In this document: positions 16,740 to 25,032 of the stretch, piece by piece
Numbering within the stretch: position 1 is the first letter of the stretch
Layout of the letters: every line of letters starts with the position of its first letter
Source of the DNA: Thermomicrobiales bacterium
Lineage (GTDB): Bacteria; Chloroflexota; Chloroflexia; Thermomicrobiales; UBA6265
Length of the DNA stretch: 64,000 nucleotides
NCBI GenBank assembly: GCA_019637585.1
Contig: JAHBVL010000001.1
Coordinates: 186,001 to 250,000, forward strand
Direction of reading: 5' to 3'
Program-made: the position numbers and the translations under genes
Notes under the pieces: generated by a model
Seen by the model: only the letters and a program-made list of their open reading frames with translations
The model's database searches: none
Told to the model about the DNA's origin: nothing

Positions 16740-18387
16740 CCGATCCAACGCTCCAGCCGCATTCGACCGGCGCACCCTGATGCGATCCGCCCTGGTCGCC
16801 AGCACCGCGGCGATGTCGACACGAACTGCCGCCGCACAGGACGAATGGCCGCCGTTTCAACCAATGCGCGCGCTCGATTTCACATTCTGCAAGAGCGAGC
16901 TCGACCACTTCACCGGCAACACCATCGCCCGCCTCAATGGTCTGGTGCTGGAGAAATCAATTGCCGAGCTCACGGCGATGATGGACGCCGGGGAGCTCAC
17001 CAGTCATGAGCTCACCCTCTACTATCTCGACCGGATCCAGACCCATGATGCCGAACTGCTCAATGCCATCATCGATCTGAACCCCCTGGCGCTCGAGGAT
17101 GCCGCCGCGCGTGACGCGGAACGGCAGGAAGGCAATGTACGCGGACCGCTCCACGGCATTCCGGTCGTCCTCAAAGACAACATCGCCACTGGCGACTATC
17201 TGCGCACCACCGCCGGCGCTCTTGCCCTCCAGGATTCGACAGCGCACCGGGATGCGTTTCTGGTCAGCCGCCTGATCGAGGGGGGCGCCGTCATCCTCGG
17301 CAAAACCAACCTCTCCGAATGGGCGAACTGGATGCACAGCACGCCGGCCAACGGCTTCTCGGCCGTCGGCGGTCAGTCGGTGAGTCCCTACTGGGACTGG
17401 CTCGATCCCAGCGGCTCCAGCACGGGGTCGGCTGTCGCCGTGTCGGCGGGATTCGCGCCGCTGGCCATCGGCACGGAGACCGTCGGATCGATCATCTCCC
17501 CCTCCTCTCGCAATGGCGTTGCCGGTCTCAAACCAAGTCTCGGGCTGATCAGCCGCGATCTCGTCATTCCCATTACGGCCGAGGTCGACTCCGCCGGTCC
17601 TATCGCCCTGACCGTTTCCGATATCGCGCTGGCCATGAATGTGCTGGCCAGTGGCGGTGATCTGAACGATCCGCGGTCGGTGGAAGCGTCGCGATTGATC
17701 GGTGCGGACTTCACCGCGAACCTCACCACCGATCAGCTCGATGGCAAACGGGTGGCGATCGTCGCCTTCGATGGCGAACTCTCGGACGAGGACAACATCG
17801 CCATGTATGCCCTCGAAGATGAAATCGCCGCCCTCGAATCGATCGGCGCTGAGGTGATCGTTTTCCGGCCAGATCCCTTTCCCGATCTTGCCTACGGCGA
17901 TCTCTGTTCCTGCGGCATGCGCGTCGGCGTCGGTGCCTATCTGCAGGCAACCAGCGCTCCATTCGAATCGCTGCAGGATATCGTGACCTTCAACGAAGAA
18001 AATCCCGCTGCCATTCCCTATGGCCAGGAGCGGCTGACAGAAGCTGCGGCCTGCACTCTCGGTCCGGAAGAGGTCAGCGCGCTTGGCAAAGAAATTCGGG
18101 AGGTCTCTGCTGCCTGGCTCGATACGCTCTTCGACGCGAGCGAAGCGGATGTGCTGGTCAGCATCGACGAAATCTTCTCGCTCCACTATTGCATGGCTGG
18201 CTTTCCCGCCATATCGGTTCCACACGGCGTGACCCTGGGGGATGGCATTCCCTCTGGTCTCACCCTTATCGGACGCTATCTTTCCGATGTCGAGCTCCTG
18301 GGCTATGCCTATGCATTCGAACAAACCGGCCGATGGCGAGTGCCGCCTCCGGTTGTAGCGTCCATACTTCCTGCTGAGAGATCGTAA
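16732..18387 (+). CDS. Tat-exported amidase-signature-family enzyme
   Basis: A 551-residue protein with a twin-arginine signal (FDRRTLMRSALVASTAAM) and the full amidase signature: GIPVVLKDNIATGD with the catalytic lysine, DPSGSSTGSAVAVSAG with the cis-serine, and GTETVGSIISPSSRNGV with the nucleophilic serine. Such enzymes hydrolyse C-N bonds in amides and peptides; the specificity is not readable. Its start lies inside the last codons of the DUF885 peptidase gene, so the two are coupled. Length agrees with exported relatives that have a ~60-residue N-terminal extension. Confidence 0.92.
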   Translation: MTDRSNAPAAFDRRTLMRSALVASTAAMSTRTAAAQDEWPPFQPMRALDFTFCKSELDHFTGNTIARLNGLVLEKSIAELTAMMDAGELTSHELTLYYLDRIQTHDAELLNAIIDLNPLALEDAAARDAERQEGNVRGPLHGIPVVLKDNIATGDYLRTTAGALALQDSTAHRDAFLVSRLIEGGAVILGKTNLSEWANWMHSTPANGFSAVGGQSVSPYWDWLDPSGSSTGSAVAVSAGFAPLAIGTETVGSIISPSSRNGVAGLKPSLGLISRDLVIPITAEVDSAGPIALTVSDIALAMNVLASGGDLNDPRSVEASRLIGADFTANLTTDQLDGKRVAIVAFDGELSDEDNIAMYALEDEIAALESIGAEVIVFRPDPFPDLAYGDLCSCGMRVGVGAYLQATSAPFESLQDIVTFNEENPAAIPYGQERLTEAAACTLGPEEVSALGKEIREVSAAWLDTLFDASEADVLVSIDEIFSLHYCMAGFPAISVPHGVTLGDGIPSGLTLIGRYLSDVELLGYAYAFEQTGRWRVPPPVVASILPAERS

Positions 18388-18418
18388 CGAGGGAATTCCA
18401 CAAAGGAGCGCATGCACG

Positions 18419-18919
18419 TTGGCCACGATTGATGACTTCACCCGTGACGAGCTTCGCCTCATTCAGCACGCGCCGGTCCATGTGATTGCCGGTGCTGTGG
18501 CCAGTGGCGAGGAAGGCGTGACTGGCTCGATGGTCGAGATGATCGACGGCGTCGAGCGATTCGCCCAATCGATGGCCAGCGCGGCAGACTCGCTGCTGAC
18601 GTCGATCTTCGCGTCGATCGACCAAACCCAGCCAGACGATTTCGACATCACGCAGGTCAGCGATCCCGTGTTTCGCGATGCGATCATCGAAAAGGGATTG
18701 AAGGCCGCTGCAGAGGCGAAAGCGCTCCTCCTGCTCAAAGCCGATCCCGAGGATGCGGAAACCTACACTGCCGGCCTCATCAACGCGGCGCGCGCCGCTG
18801 TCCATGCCGCGAGATCGGGTGGCTTCCTCGGCTTCGGCAGTGTCGAGGTCACCGATGAAGAAGCGGAGTATGTGGGACAGCTGATCACCATCCTGGGAGC
18901 AGCCCAGTCGGAGGTCTAG
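18419..18919 (+). CDS. Hypothetical alpha-helical protein
   Basis: A 166-residue acidic, mostly helical protein starting from TTG (MATIDDFTRDELRLIQHAP), with AAGGAG 11 bp upstream. Residues 15-60 contain alternating Ala/Gly helices and residues 105-140 an Ala-rich helix, giving a predicted four-helix bundle. No family is recognised. It follows the amidase by 31 bp on the same strand. The gene ends 10 bp from the convergent MscS gene. Confidence 0.7.
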   Translation: MATIDDFTRDELRLIQHAPVHVIAGAVASGEEGVTGSMVEMIDGVERFAQSMASAADSLLTSIFASIDQTQPDDFDITQVSDPVFRDAIIEKGLKAAAEAKALLLLKADPEDAETYTAGLINAARAAVHAARSGGFLGFGSVEVTDEEAEYVGQLITILGAAQSEV

Positions 18920-18929
18920 CTCCGCCACC

Positions 18930-19697
18930 CTATGGCTTGTTGTACCGGATCGACGCTTTTTCCAGCGTCGACTTGACCGCCGCGATAAACGCATCCGACC
19001 GGGTCATTCCCGGCGGATCCCAGATGATCACGTCGAATTCGACGCTGTCCTCCAGCGCCGCAGCGATCTGCACTGCCGCTTTCGGGTCGTTCTCCCCTTG
19101 AACGCTGCGCGCGGCGTCCCAGATGGCGTCGTATGTCTGTGTTACTGGATAGGGTGACGTGACGGTGTAGGAATGTGGCTCGTACTCCGTCTGCCGGCGC
19201 ACGACCTGCGAAAAAACGGTGAAATTCGGAATGTAGACCTCTTCCCGGCTGCGATTGCGAATCACCGTCGTCCGGATGTCGATGCGCTCGACCTTGCCCG
19301 ACTGATCCAGCACCCGGATCGTATCCCCCGGTGCGAAGGGGCGTTCGATCAGCAGATAGAGTCCTGAAACGAAGTTCCGCAGAACATCCTGCAACGAGAG
19401 CGAGATCGCCGCGGTGACCAGACCGATAACGGTCACGGAGGTGCTGGTGTCGCCAGTCAATGCGCCGAAGGCGATCAGCGCGACGATGATCAGCACCGTG
19501 ATACGGACACAGTTGTCGACGATTGTCACGACGCTGGCATCTCTGCCATGACTGACCATCGACCTGCGGAGCCGGCGCCGTCCTTTTCTCGCCAGCCAGA
19601 TCAGGATGAAAGCAAGGAGCAGCGCCCACCCGAGGGAGAGCACACCTTCCAGCAGATTCCCTAGCTGATCGACGACTTCATCCCGCATCGAGGCCAC
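18930..19697 (-). CDS. MscS-family mechanosensitive channel
   Basis: A 255-residue protein with two or three N-terminal membrane helices (LGWALLLAFILIWLA, ITVLIIVALIAFGAL), the pore-lining TM3 region (SVTVIGLVTAAISLSLQDVL), the beta domain (RPFAPGDTIRVLDQSGKVER) and a C-terminal alpha/beta domain. These are the parts of the small-conductance mechanosensitive channel, which opens on hypo-osmotic shock. A GTG at 19697 and an ATG at 19688 are both possible starts. It is transcribed towards the hypothetical helical gene and away from the small membrane protein at 19898. Confidence 0.9.
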   Translation of the reverse strand: MASMRDEVVDQLGNLLEGVLSLGWALLLAFILIWLARKGRRRLRRSMVSHGRDASVVTIVDNCVRITVLIIVALIAFGALTGDTSTSVTVIGLVTAAISLSLQDVLRNFVSGLYLLIERPFAPGDTIRVLDQSGKVERIDIRTTVIRNRSREEVYIPNFTVFSQVVRRQTEYEPHSYTVTSPYPVTQTYDAIWDAARSVQGENDPKAAVQIAAALEDSVEFDVIIWDPPGMTRSDAFIAAVKSTLEKASIRYNKP

Positions 19698-19897
19698 GTC
19701 CCGTTGCTCGTTCGGATTCCCAGCGGGGCAAGCCTACCATTGATAGGGCAGTCCCTCGGCGACCGGGATGCGGAACCCGGCCCCGTGCGGCAGCGGGGGA
19801 TGTCCCTCCAATCCCGGCCGGCGCGCATCACCAGCCAGTCCCTGGGCTGTGGCACAATGCCAACAACGGAAACTGCCGATTCAACAGGAGGATTGCC

Positions 19898-20101
19898 ATG
19901 TCCGGCTGGAAGCTTTTCGGTGTCTGGATAATCTGCGTTGTCCTCGGAGCCTTGGCGGGCTATGCACTCGGGTGGCTCCTCTGGAAAGCCGGCCTGGAGT
20001 TGATCGGCAGTGCGGTGGCGCTGGTTGGCGCCGGTGTCGGCGGGTTTGTCATGCTCTATCTGTTCATGCGCTGGGCAGACAACCGTGGATATCGACAGTA
20101 A
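19898..20101 (+). CDS. Small two-helix membrane protein
   Basis: A 67-residue protein with two hydrophobic segments (LFGVWIICVVLGALAGYALG and LIGSAVALVGAGVGGFVMLY) and a short basic tail. It starts at an ATG with AGGAGG 7 bp upstream, a strong ribosome site that supports it as real. Function unknown. It is followed closely by an intrinsic terminator, so it is a single-gene transcript. Confidence 0.75.
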   Translation: MSGWKLFGVWIICVVLGALAGYALGWLLWKAGLELIGSAVALVGAGVGGFVMLYLFMRWADNRGYRQ

Positions 20102-20121
20102 CCTGAGCAGAAGAGTGATGA

Positions 20122-20147
20122 GAGGGCGCCGCTGGGCGTCCTCTTTT
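20122..20147 (+). terminator. Intrinsic terminator after the small membrane protein
   Basis: GAGGGCGCC pairs with GGGCGTCCTC (one G-U pair) over a GCT loop and is followed by TTTT, 20 bp after the stop codon. Confidence 0.8.
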
Positions 20148-20230
20148 CCGTTTATGATTGCTGGCCGAATATTTCAGGTGCTGTGAGCCATCCCACACAG
20201 GCCCGGCTCATTCAGGGAGGGAACACCGCA

Positions 20231-22180
20231 GTGGAATCATCAACCTTGCGTCGATCGCTACGACTTCTGGCTGTCGTCTTCGCGATCGTCACATTCCTGA
20301 GCGTTGGCGGGGCGTCCGGGAGCGCGCAGGATTCTCCCGAACAGCAGCTCATCGACCGGCACGCGCCCATCATGATGCTGCGACAGCAATCCGCCGATTG
20401 CGATCGCAGTGGCGAGGGTTACTTCCCGACGACGGTCGACTTCCTCTTCGACAATCCGGACATCAAGCTCGTCGCCAACACCGGCGGAGCAAAAAAGGAA
20501 GATGTCGTCCTGCAGGAAGGCATCACCCCGCAGGATCTGGCCAGGGCGAATGCCGAGACATACCTGGACTTCCCCGGCAATCCACGTGACCCCGGATGCG
20601 CCTACGAAACCTATTTCAAGCAGAAGGTCGAGGAGCTGGGACTGGAGCCCACAACCTACGCTCGCATCTTCATCGATCCCGCCACCAAAGAGCTCTTCAT
20701 CCAGTACTGGTTCTATTACTACTTCAACGACTGGAACAACACCCACGAATCTGACTGGGAGATGATCCAGGTCAACTTCCAGGGAGTCACGTCTGCTGAA
20801 GAAGCGCTGCAGGTCGAACCGACGTCGGTCTCCTTCGCCCAACATGGTGGTGGCGAAAACAGCAAGTGGAATGACGAAAAGCTCCTGCGAGATGGCGACC
20901 GCCCGATTGTCTTTGCCTCCGCCGGTTCGCACGCCTCCTACTATGGATCGCACACATTTATCGGGTGGGGTGAAAACGGCACGGCCTTTGGTTGTGACAA
21001 CACCACGCCTGAGTCGGTCGAAACGCCGTTGAACGCGATCCTCGTTCCCGAGGTCATCGATCCAGATAGCGAGATGGCCTTCCTTCTCTACCCGGGCAAG
21101 TGGGGCGAGCGCGAAGTGGCCATGTACAGTGGTCCCGGCGGACCGAACGCCGGAGGCAAGTGGCGAAACCCCGAGGGCTCGCTCGACACCTGGCGGTCGA
21201 ACACCCTGAAGGTTCCCAGCCAGTCATTTGGCGGTGTCGATTCCACCCGGCTCTTCTGCGGACTCTCCAAATGGGGCTCCAAGCTCGTCACCTTTATGGG
21301 AACCCATCCCTGGGCAGTCGGCCTGTCGGTGCTCGCCTCCCTGATCGTGATCGGCTTCCTGCTCTACCGCGTCTGGGCGTATTTCCTGGAAGCAATCGAC
21401 ATCTACGGGGACGAGCTGCGGACCTTCCTCGGTATCGGCGCGCTGGTGATCCCGCTCGGGTTTCTCGGTTCGCTGGTTTCGAGCTACCTCGCCCGCGTTC
21501 CGCCATTCGCGTGGATCGGTGATCCATTCAACAACTCGCGGGCAGGAAGCGCCGCCATCGCGCTAGCTGTCGGCAGCCTGACCCAGGTCGTCATGATCCT
21601 GGTCGTCACCCCGGCGGTGATCGTTGCCATGAGAGACATCAGAAATGGCATCAAACCGGGAGTCATCGAGTCCTACAAGGGAGCGATCAAGGCATTGCCA
21701 TTGACGGTGCCGATCGTGATCGTCTTCGTCGTGCTGTCGTTCCTCGTTCCTCTTCTCTGGATATTGCTGCCGGTCGTCGTCTATCTGTTGATCCGCTGGA
21801 TGTTCAGTTTCCATGCCGGCATCATCGATGGATACACGCCATTCAATCTGGCGATGAAGCAGAGCTGGGCCGTCACCCGGGGCCGGTGGTTTCGCGCGGT
21901 GCTTGGTTCGCTCATCTTCCAGGTCCTGGCGATCATCCCCGGACCGCTTGTCGGAGTCCTGGTGATGATCGTTGGGGGCAGCCGGGTCGGATTCGCCAAC
22001 TTCCTGAGCTCCTTTGTCTATGCGCTGACCATCCCGCTCGCCACGATCGGCATCACCATGCTCTATCACCGCATGGCCGGCAATGAGATCGTCGAGCCCG
22101 ATATCGTCACTCGGGAACGGAATCCCGGCGCCGCGGCTGCCCGTGCCAAACGAATGGGCATGGAGTTGCAGTCGGAGTAG
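20231..22180 (+). CDS. Exported Vps62-like domain fused to a multi-pass membrane domain
   Basis: A 649-residue protein. After a signal peptide (LRLLAVVFAIVTFLSVGG) comes a ~330-residue exterior domain with the Vps62 pattern: HAPIMMLRQQSADCDRSGEG, ELFIQYWFYYYFNDWNNTHESDWE, FASAGSHASYYGSH, and YPGKWGEREV. From about residue 360 there are six or so membrane helices (AVGLSVLASLIVIGFLLY, MILVVTPAVIVAMR, ALPLTVPIVIVFVVLSFLV), resembling the DUF4013/DUF975 type. The GTG at 20231 has AGGGAGG 10 bp upstream, so it is preferred over the GTG at 20183. The fusion of a Vps62-like head to a membrane bundle is unusual; the function is unknown. Confidence 0.78.
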   Translation: MESSTLRRSLRLLAVVFAIVTFLSVGGASGSAQDSPEQQLIDRHAPIMMLRQQSADCDRSGEGYFPTTVDFLFDNPDIKLVANTGGAKKEDVVLQEGITPQDLARANAETYLDFPGNPRDPGCAYETYFKQKVEELGLEPTTYARIFIDPATKELFIQYWFYYYFNDWNNTHESDWEMIQVNFQGVTSAEEALQVEPTSVSFAQHGGGENSKWNDEKLLRDGDRPIVFASAGSHASYYGSHTFIGWGENGTAFGCDNTTPESVETPLNAILVPEVIDPDSEMAFLLYPGKWGEREVAMYSGPGGPNAGGKWRNPEGSLDTWRSNTLKVPSQSFGGVDSTRLFCGLSKWGSKLVTFMGTHPWAVGLSVLASLIVIGFLLYRVWAYFLEAIDIYGDELRTFLGIGALVIPLGFLGSLVSSYLARVPPFAWIGDPFNNSRAGSAAIALAVGSLTQVVMILVVTPAVIVAMRDIRNGIKPGVIESYKGAIKALPLTVPIVIVFVVLSFLVPLLWILLPVVVYLLIRWMFSFHAGIIDGYTPFNLAMKQSWAVTRGRWFRAVLGSLIFQVLAIIPGPLVGVLVMIVGGSRVGFANFLSSFVYALTIPLATIGITMLYHRMAGNEIVEPDIVTRERNPGAAAARAKRMGMELQSE

Positions 22181-22198
22181 CGGAGTATCCTTGCTCTA

Positions 22199-22226
22199 CC
22201 AGGGCGCTTCCTTTGAGGCGCCCTGG
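22199..22226 (+). terminator. Hairpin after the Vps62-like gene
   Basis: CCAGGGCGC and GCGCCCTGG form a 9-bp perfect stem with a 10-nt loop, 19 bp after the stop codon. A T-run is missing, so it may only slow transcription or protect the mRNA end. Confidence 0.55.
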
Positions 22227-22282
22227 TGGCTGCTCAATTGCCGGCAGCTCGAAACGTCGCATGCAGGAACTCCAGACCAGAT

Positions 22283-22957
22283 ATGACCCCATCACATACT
22301 CCACTCGCCATCGAAGCCGTCATCTTCGATATGGATGGCGTGCTCATCGATTCGGAACCGCTCTGGCGCATCGCCGAGACCCAGGCCATGAACGCGATTG
22401 GCGTTCCGATGAAGGAGGAAGACGGTTTCCTGACGATGGGACTCCGGACAGATGAGGTCGTGGAATTCTGGTACGCCCGGCACCCCTGGACCACGCCATC
22501 GAAAAAAGAAGTCGAAGGAGCGATTACCCAGGGCGTGATTCAGTTGATCGGGGAGCGGGGCGAACCCATGGCGGGCGTCCAGGACGCGATCCGTCTCATT
22601 CAGTCTCTCGGCTTGCGGATCGGGCTGGCGTCCTCGTCCTCAACTGAGATCATCGCCGCAGTGCTGGAGAAACTCGGACTGTCCGAGGTGTTCGACATCA
22701 CCCAGTCAGCGGAACACGAACCGTACGGAAAACCCCACCCGGCCGTCTATATCGAGTGCGCCCGCCGCCTGGGCGTCGCTCCCGAACGGTGCATCGCCAT
22801 CGAAGACTCCCCAGCCGGCACCCTCGCCGCCAAAGCAGCGCGCATGCAGTGCATCGCCATCCCCGCCCCCGAGCTCGCAGGCGATCGCCGCTACAGCATC
22901 GCCGACCACGAGCTGCGATCTCTCACCGAGCTGACAGCGGAAACGCTGACCGCGTAG
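22283..22957 (+). CDS. HAD-superfamily phosphatase (beta-phosphoglucomutase/2-deoxyglucose-6-phosphatase type)
   Basis: A 224-residue protein with motif I VIFDMDGVLIDSEP near residue 11, motif II GLASSSS near residue 115, and motif III/IV KPHPAVYIECARRLG with CIAIEDSPAGTLAAK. The helical cap after motif I places it in subfamily I, like HxpB/YniC hexitol phosphatases. It removes phosphate from sugar phosphates in the cytoplasm; the exact substrate is uncertain. ATG 22283 starts MTPSHTPLAIEAVIFD; the longer ORF from 22226 runs through the preceding hairpin. Confidence 0.9.
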   Translation: MTPSHTPLAIEAVIFDMDGVLIDSEPLWRIAETQAMNAIGVPMKEEDGFLTMGLRTDEVVEFWYARHPWTTPSKKEVEGAITQGVIQLIGERGEPMAGVQDAIRLIQSLGLRIGLASSSSTEIIAAVLEKLGLSEVFDITQSAEHEPYGKPHPAVYIECARRLGVAPERCIAIEDSPAGTLAAKAARMQCIAIPAPELAGDRRYSIADHELRSLTELTAETLTA

Positions 22958-23064
22958 GTCCCGCCCGTTTCTTCATTCGTGGCTTTCGACGGCAATCGCT
23001 GCAATACGAAGCGCCGGCACAGAGACCTGTCGATGCAAAGGGCTGGCACGGACGACCGGCGCTG

Positions 23065-23157
23065 TCGATGAGAAGGGCTGGCACAGGGACCAGCCCGTAC
23101 GGGCACCCCACTGTGGGTGCCCATCTCACCCCCAGCGAAGGTGATCGGAAACCGGCA
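23065..23157 (+). repeat. 93-bp direct repeat, copy 1, with two internal hairpins
   Basis: Nearly identical to 23194-23285 (only a few differences). It contains GGCTGG...CCAGCC and GGGCACC...GGTGCCC hairpins in tandem and ends in CGGAAACCGGCA. A degenerate third partial copy (GTCGATGCAAAGGGCTGGCAC) precedes it at about 23030. It lies in the 380-bp gap after the HAD phosphatase and is non-coding. Confidence 0.8.
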
Positions 23158-23193
23158 TGACCAAACATTTCCGGCTTCAGACGGCCGGCACAG

Positions 23194-23285
23194 TCGATGC
23201 GAAGGGCTGGCACAGGGACCAGCCCGTACGGGCACCCCACTGTGGGTGCCCATCTCATCCCAGCGAAGGTGATCGGAAACCGGCA
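23194..23285 (+). repeat. 93-bp direct repeat, copy 2
   Basis: Second copy of the hairpin-bearing repeat, 37 bp after copy 1 and immediately before a heptamer array and the convergent end of the secreted module gene. Confidence 0.8.
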
Positions 23286-23295
23286 GGGCCGACTC

Positions 23296-23338
23296 CCGCC
23301 GCCTGCTGCCCGCCGCCCACCGCCTGCTGCCCGTCGCC
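23296..23338 (+). repeat. Heptanucleotide array (CCGCCGC/CTGCTGC type)
   Basis: Six successive 7-nt units (CCGCCGC, CTGCTGC, CCGCCGC, CCACCGC, CTGCTGC, CCGTCGC) abut the stop codon of the minus-strand secreted protein. Same period as the other heptamer arrays in the window. Confidence 0.6.
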
Positions 23339-25026
23339 TACGTCATGCTGAATGACGCCCGCAGCGCGTCCATCGCGCTCAGCTGACCCGGAGCGTCGAT
23401 CGGGAGGACGAACTGCTCGAGGCTGACCACAACGCCTTGACCGGGGATCTCCGAGCAGGCGACATAGTTGATGCGTTCCGCATTGGTTGCGGCATCAGCA
23501 TCCGTCAACGCGATCGCGCCGGTCACATCCCAGACATCCGGCACCGCGCTGACGGCATCCTGGGCGGCTCGCACGTCGGTGAAGTCGGGATTCGTCGAAT
23601 AGAAGGCCACGATCCACTCGAAGCAGTTCCCCTGCGTAGCGTCCCACGATTCGCTCAGCAGTTCGGCATACACCGGACCATTGGTCAACGCCAGATAGTC
23701 CCGCCCGGCAACCGTCGATTCCGAGTCGACCGTCCACGGCGCTTCCCATGACAGCCGGTACCCGAAGTTCGGGCTGACATAGCTCATACCTGAAACACCC
23801 GACCCGACGCCCGCGCCAGTCGTTGTTCCGCTGGCTGTTTCAGCCGTCGGCGAAACGCCCGCTGGGGCTCCGGAGCCCGCCGTGAGCGTGAAGCCCTGCC
23901 GGAGTGCATCCATTTCCGGTTTCAATTGCTCGAACGAAGCCGCCAGCGAGGAAATCTCGAGGGAGACGATCGCCGAATCACCGGGGATATGCGAGCAGGA
24001 AAGGTAATTGACGATTTCGATCTGCGCTCCCGAGCTGGTGATGCCGGTCATCGACAGCGTGCCGGTCGCATCCCAGACGCCAGGCACCCCGCTGGTCGCG
24101 TCGCGATTCGGCACGACATTGATGTAGTCCTCGTGGTTCGAATAGTAGGCGGTGATGAAGTCGAAGCACGAGCCCGTGTCCTGTGGATAGGCTTCGCCGA
24201 TCAGGTCGGCGAAAAGACCGTCCGCATGCTCCAAACCGAGGTAATCACCCCGATTGTCCGACTCCTGACTCGAGACTGTCCAGGCGTCGCTCCAGGTCAA
24301 TCCGTAGCCGAAAGCTGGGCTCACGTAGCTGTTGCCTGATACTCCTGTCTGTGCCTCTGGCAACGGAGCCGTGCCGATATCCGGCACCGGCGTCGCTGTC
24401 GTACTGTCGGGAGCAGCCTCTTCGGCGGCCGGTTCCTCAACGGCAATCGGCGTTGCTGCTTCGACACCGGAACTCTCGCCCGCTGTCAGCGGGGCGAGCG
24501 CCGACTCGACAGCGATTTCGGCCGCGGCCATGGCGGCATCCTGCCCGACCAGATCACGCTCCAGCAGAAGGAACTCCAACCGCACCATTCCACCAACGTC
24601 GGGCAGTGCCCAACAGGTCATCCGGTCCCGGCCATCCAGCTGCTCACCGGCTGCTGTGACGAAGGTGTACCCGAACAGTGCGGTGGCTTTGCCATTCTGC
24701 TCGGCGATTGGCTCCACAAACGTGAAATTCGCGTGATTCGCTCTCGCTTCGACCTCGTCGACCGCCTCCTCAATGCAGGCAGCCGGCGTTTGATCGGTTG
24801 CGTACGATGTCAGGAAGGCGACGACTGCCTCGTTGGAGAATCGCAGGATGTCGCCATCGGCGTCACTCGTCTCCGAATCCACCGTCCAGCCAGCCGGCAA
24901 CGTCACGCTGAATCCAAACGTCGGGCTGGTGTAAGACGCCTGGGCACTGACCGGCGATGCGATCAGCATCGTCGACAAGACCAGAAACAGCGCGATGACC
25001 TTCGCATGGAACGTGCGCATTGTCAT
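23338..25026 (-). CDS. Secreted protein with three copies of a ~150-residue module
   Basis: A 562-residue protein with an N-terminal signal (VIALFLVLSTMLIASPVSAQ). It has three homologous modules at about residues 30-185, 225-375 and 395-560, each beginning Y-x-SP-x-FG(Y/F), then a Trp-rich strand (W(S/E)-x-x-WTV-x-S), a cysteine about 50 residues on, G-x-P-x-VWD-x-TG, a second cysteine near NY-x-x-CS-x-IPG, and ending MDALR-x-x-F-x-(L/M)T. Low-complexity Thr/Ala/Pro linkers join them. The neighbouring gene has two more modules. No named family is recognised; extracellular location and a binding or surface role are inferred. ATG 25026 or 25020 follows AGGAG. Confidence 0.8.
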   Translation of the reverse strand: MTMRTFHAKVIALFLVLSTMLIASPVSAQASYTSPTFGFSVTLPAGWTVDSETSDADGDILRFSNEAVVAFLTSYATDQTPAACIEEAVDEVEARANHANFTFVEPIAEQNGKATALFGYTFVTAAGEQLDGRDRMTCWALPDVGGMVRLEFLLLERDLVGQDAAMAAAEIAVESALAPLTAGESSGVEAATPIAVEEPAAEEAAPDSTTATPVPDIGTAPLPEAQTGVSGNSYVSPAFGYGLTWSDAWTVSSQESDNRGDYLGLEHADGLFADLIGEAYPQDTGSCFDFITAYYSNHEDYINVVPNRDATSGVPGVWDATGTLSMTGITSSGAQIEIVNYLSCSHIPGDSAIVSLEISSLAASFEQLKPEMDALRQGFTLTAGSGAPAGVSPTAETASGTTTGAGVGSGVSGMSYVSPNFGYRLSWEAPWTVDSESTVAGRDYLALTNGPVYAELLSESWDATQGNCFEWIVAFYSTNPDFTDVRAAQDAVSAVPDVWDVTGAIALTDADAATNAERINYVACSEIPGQGVVVSLEQFVLPIDAPGQLSAMDALRASFSMT

Positions 25027-25032
25027 GCTCTC

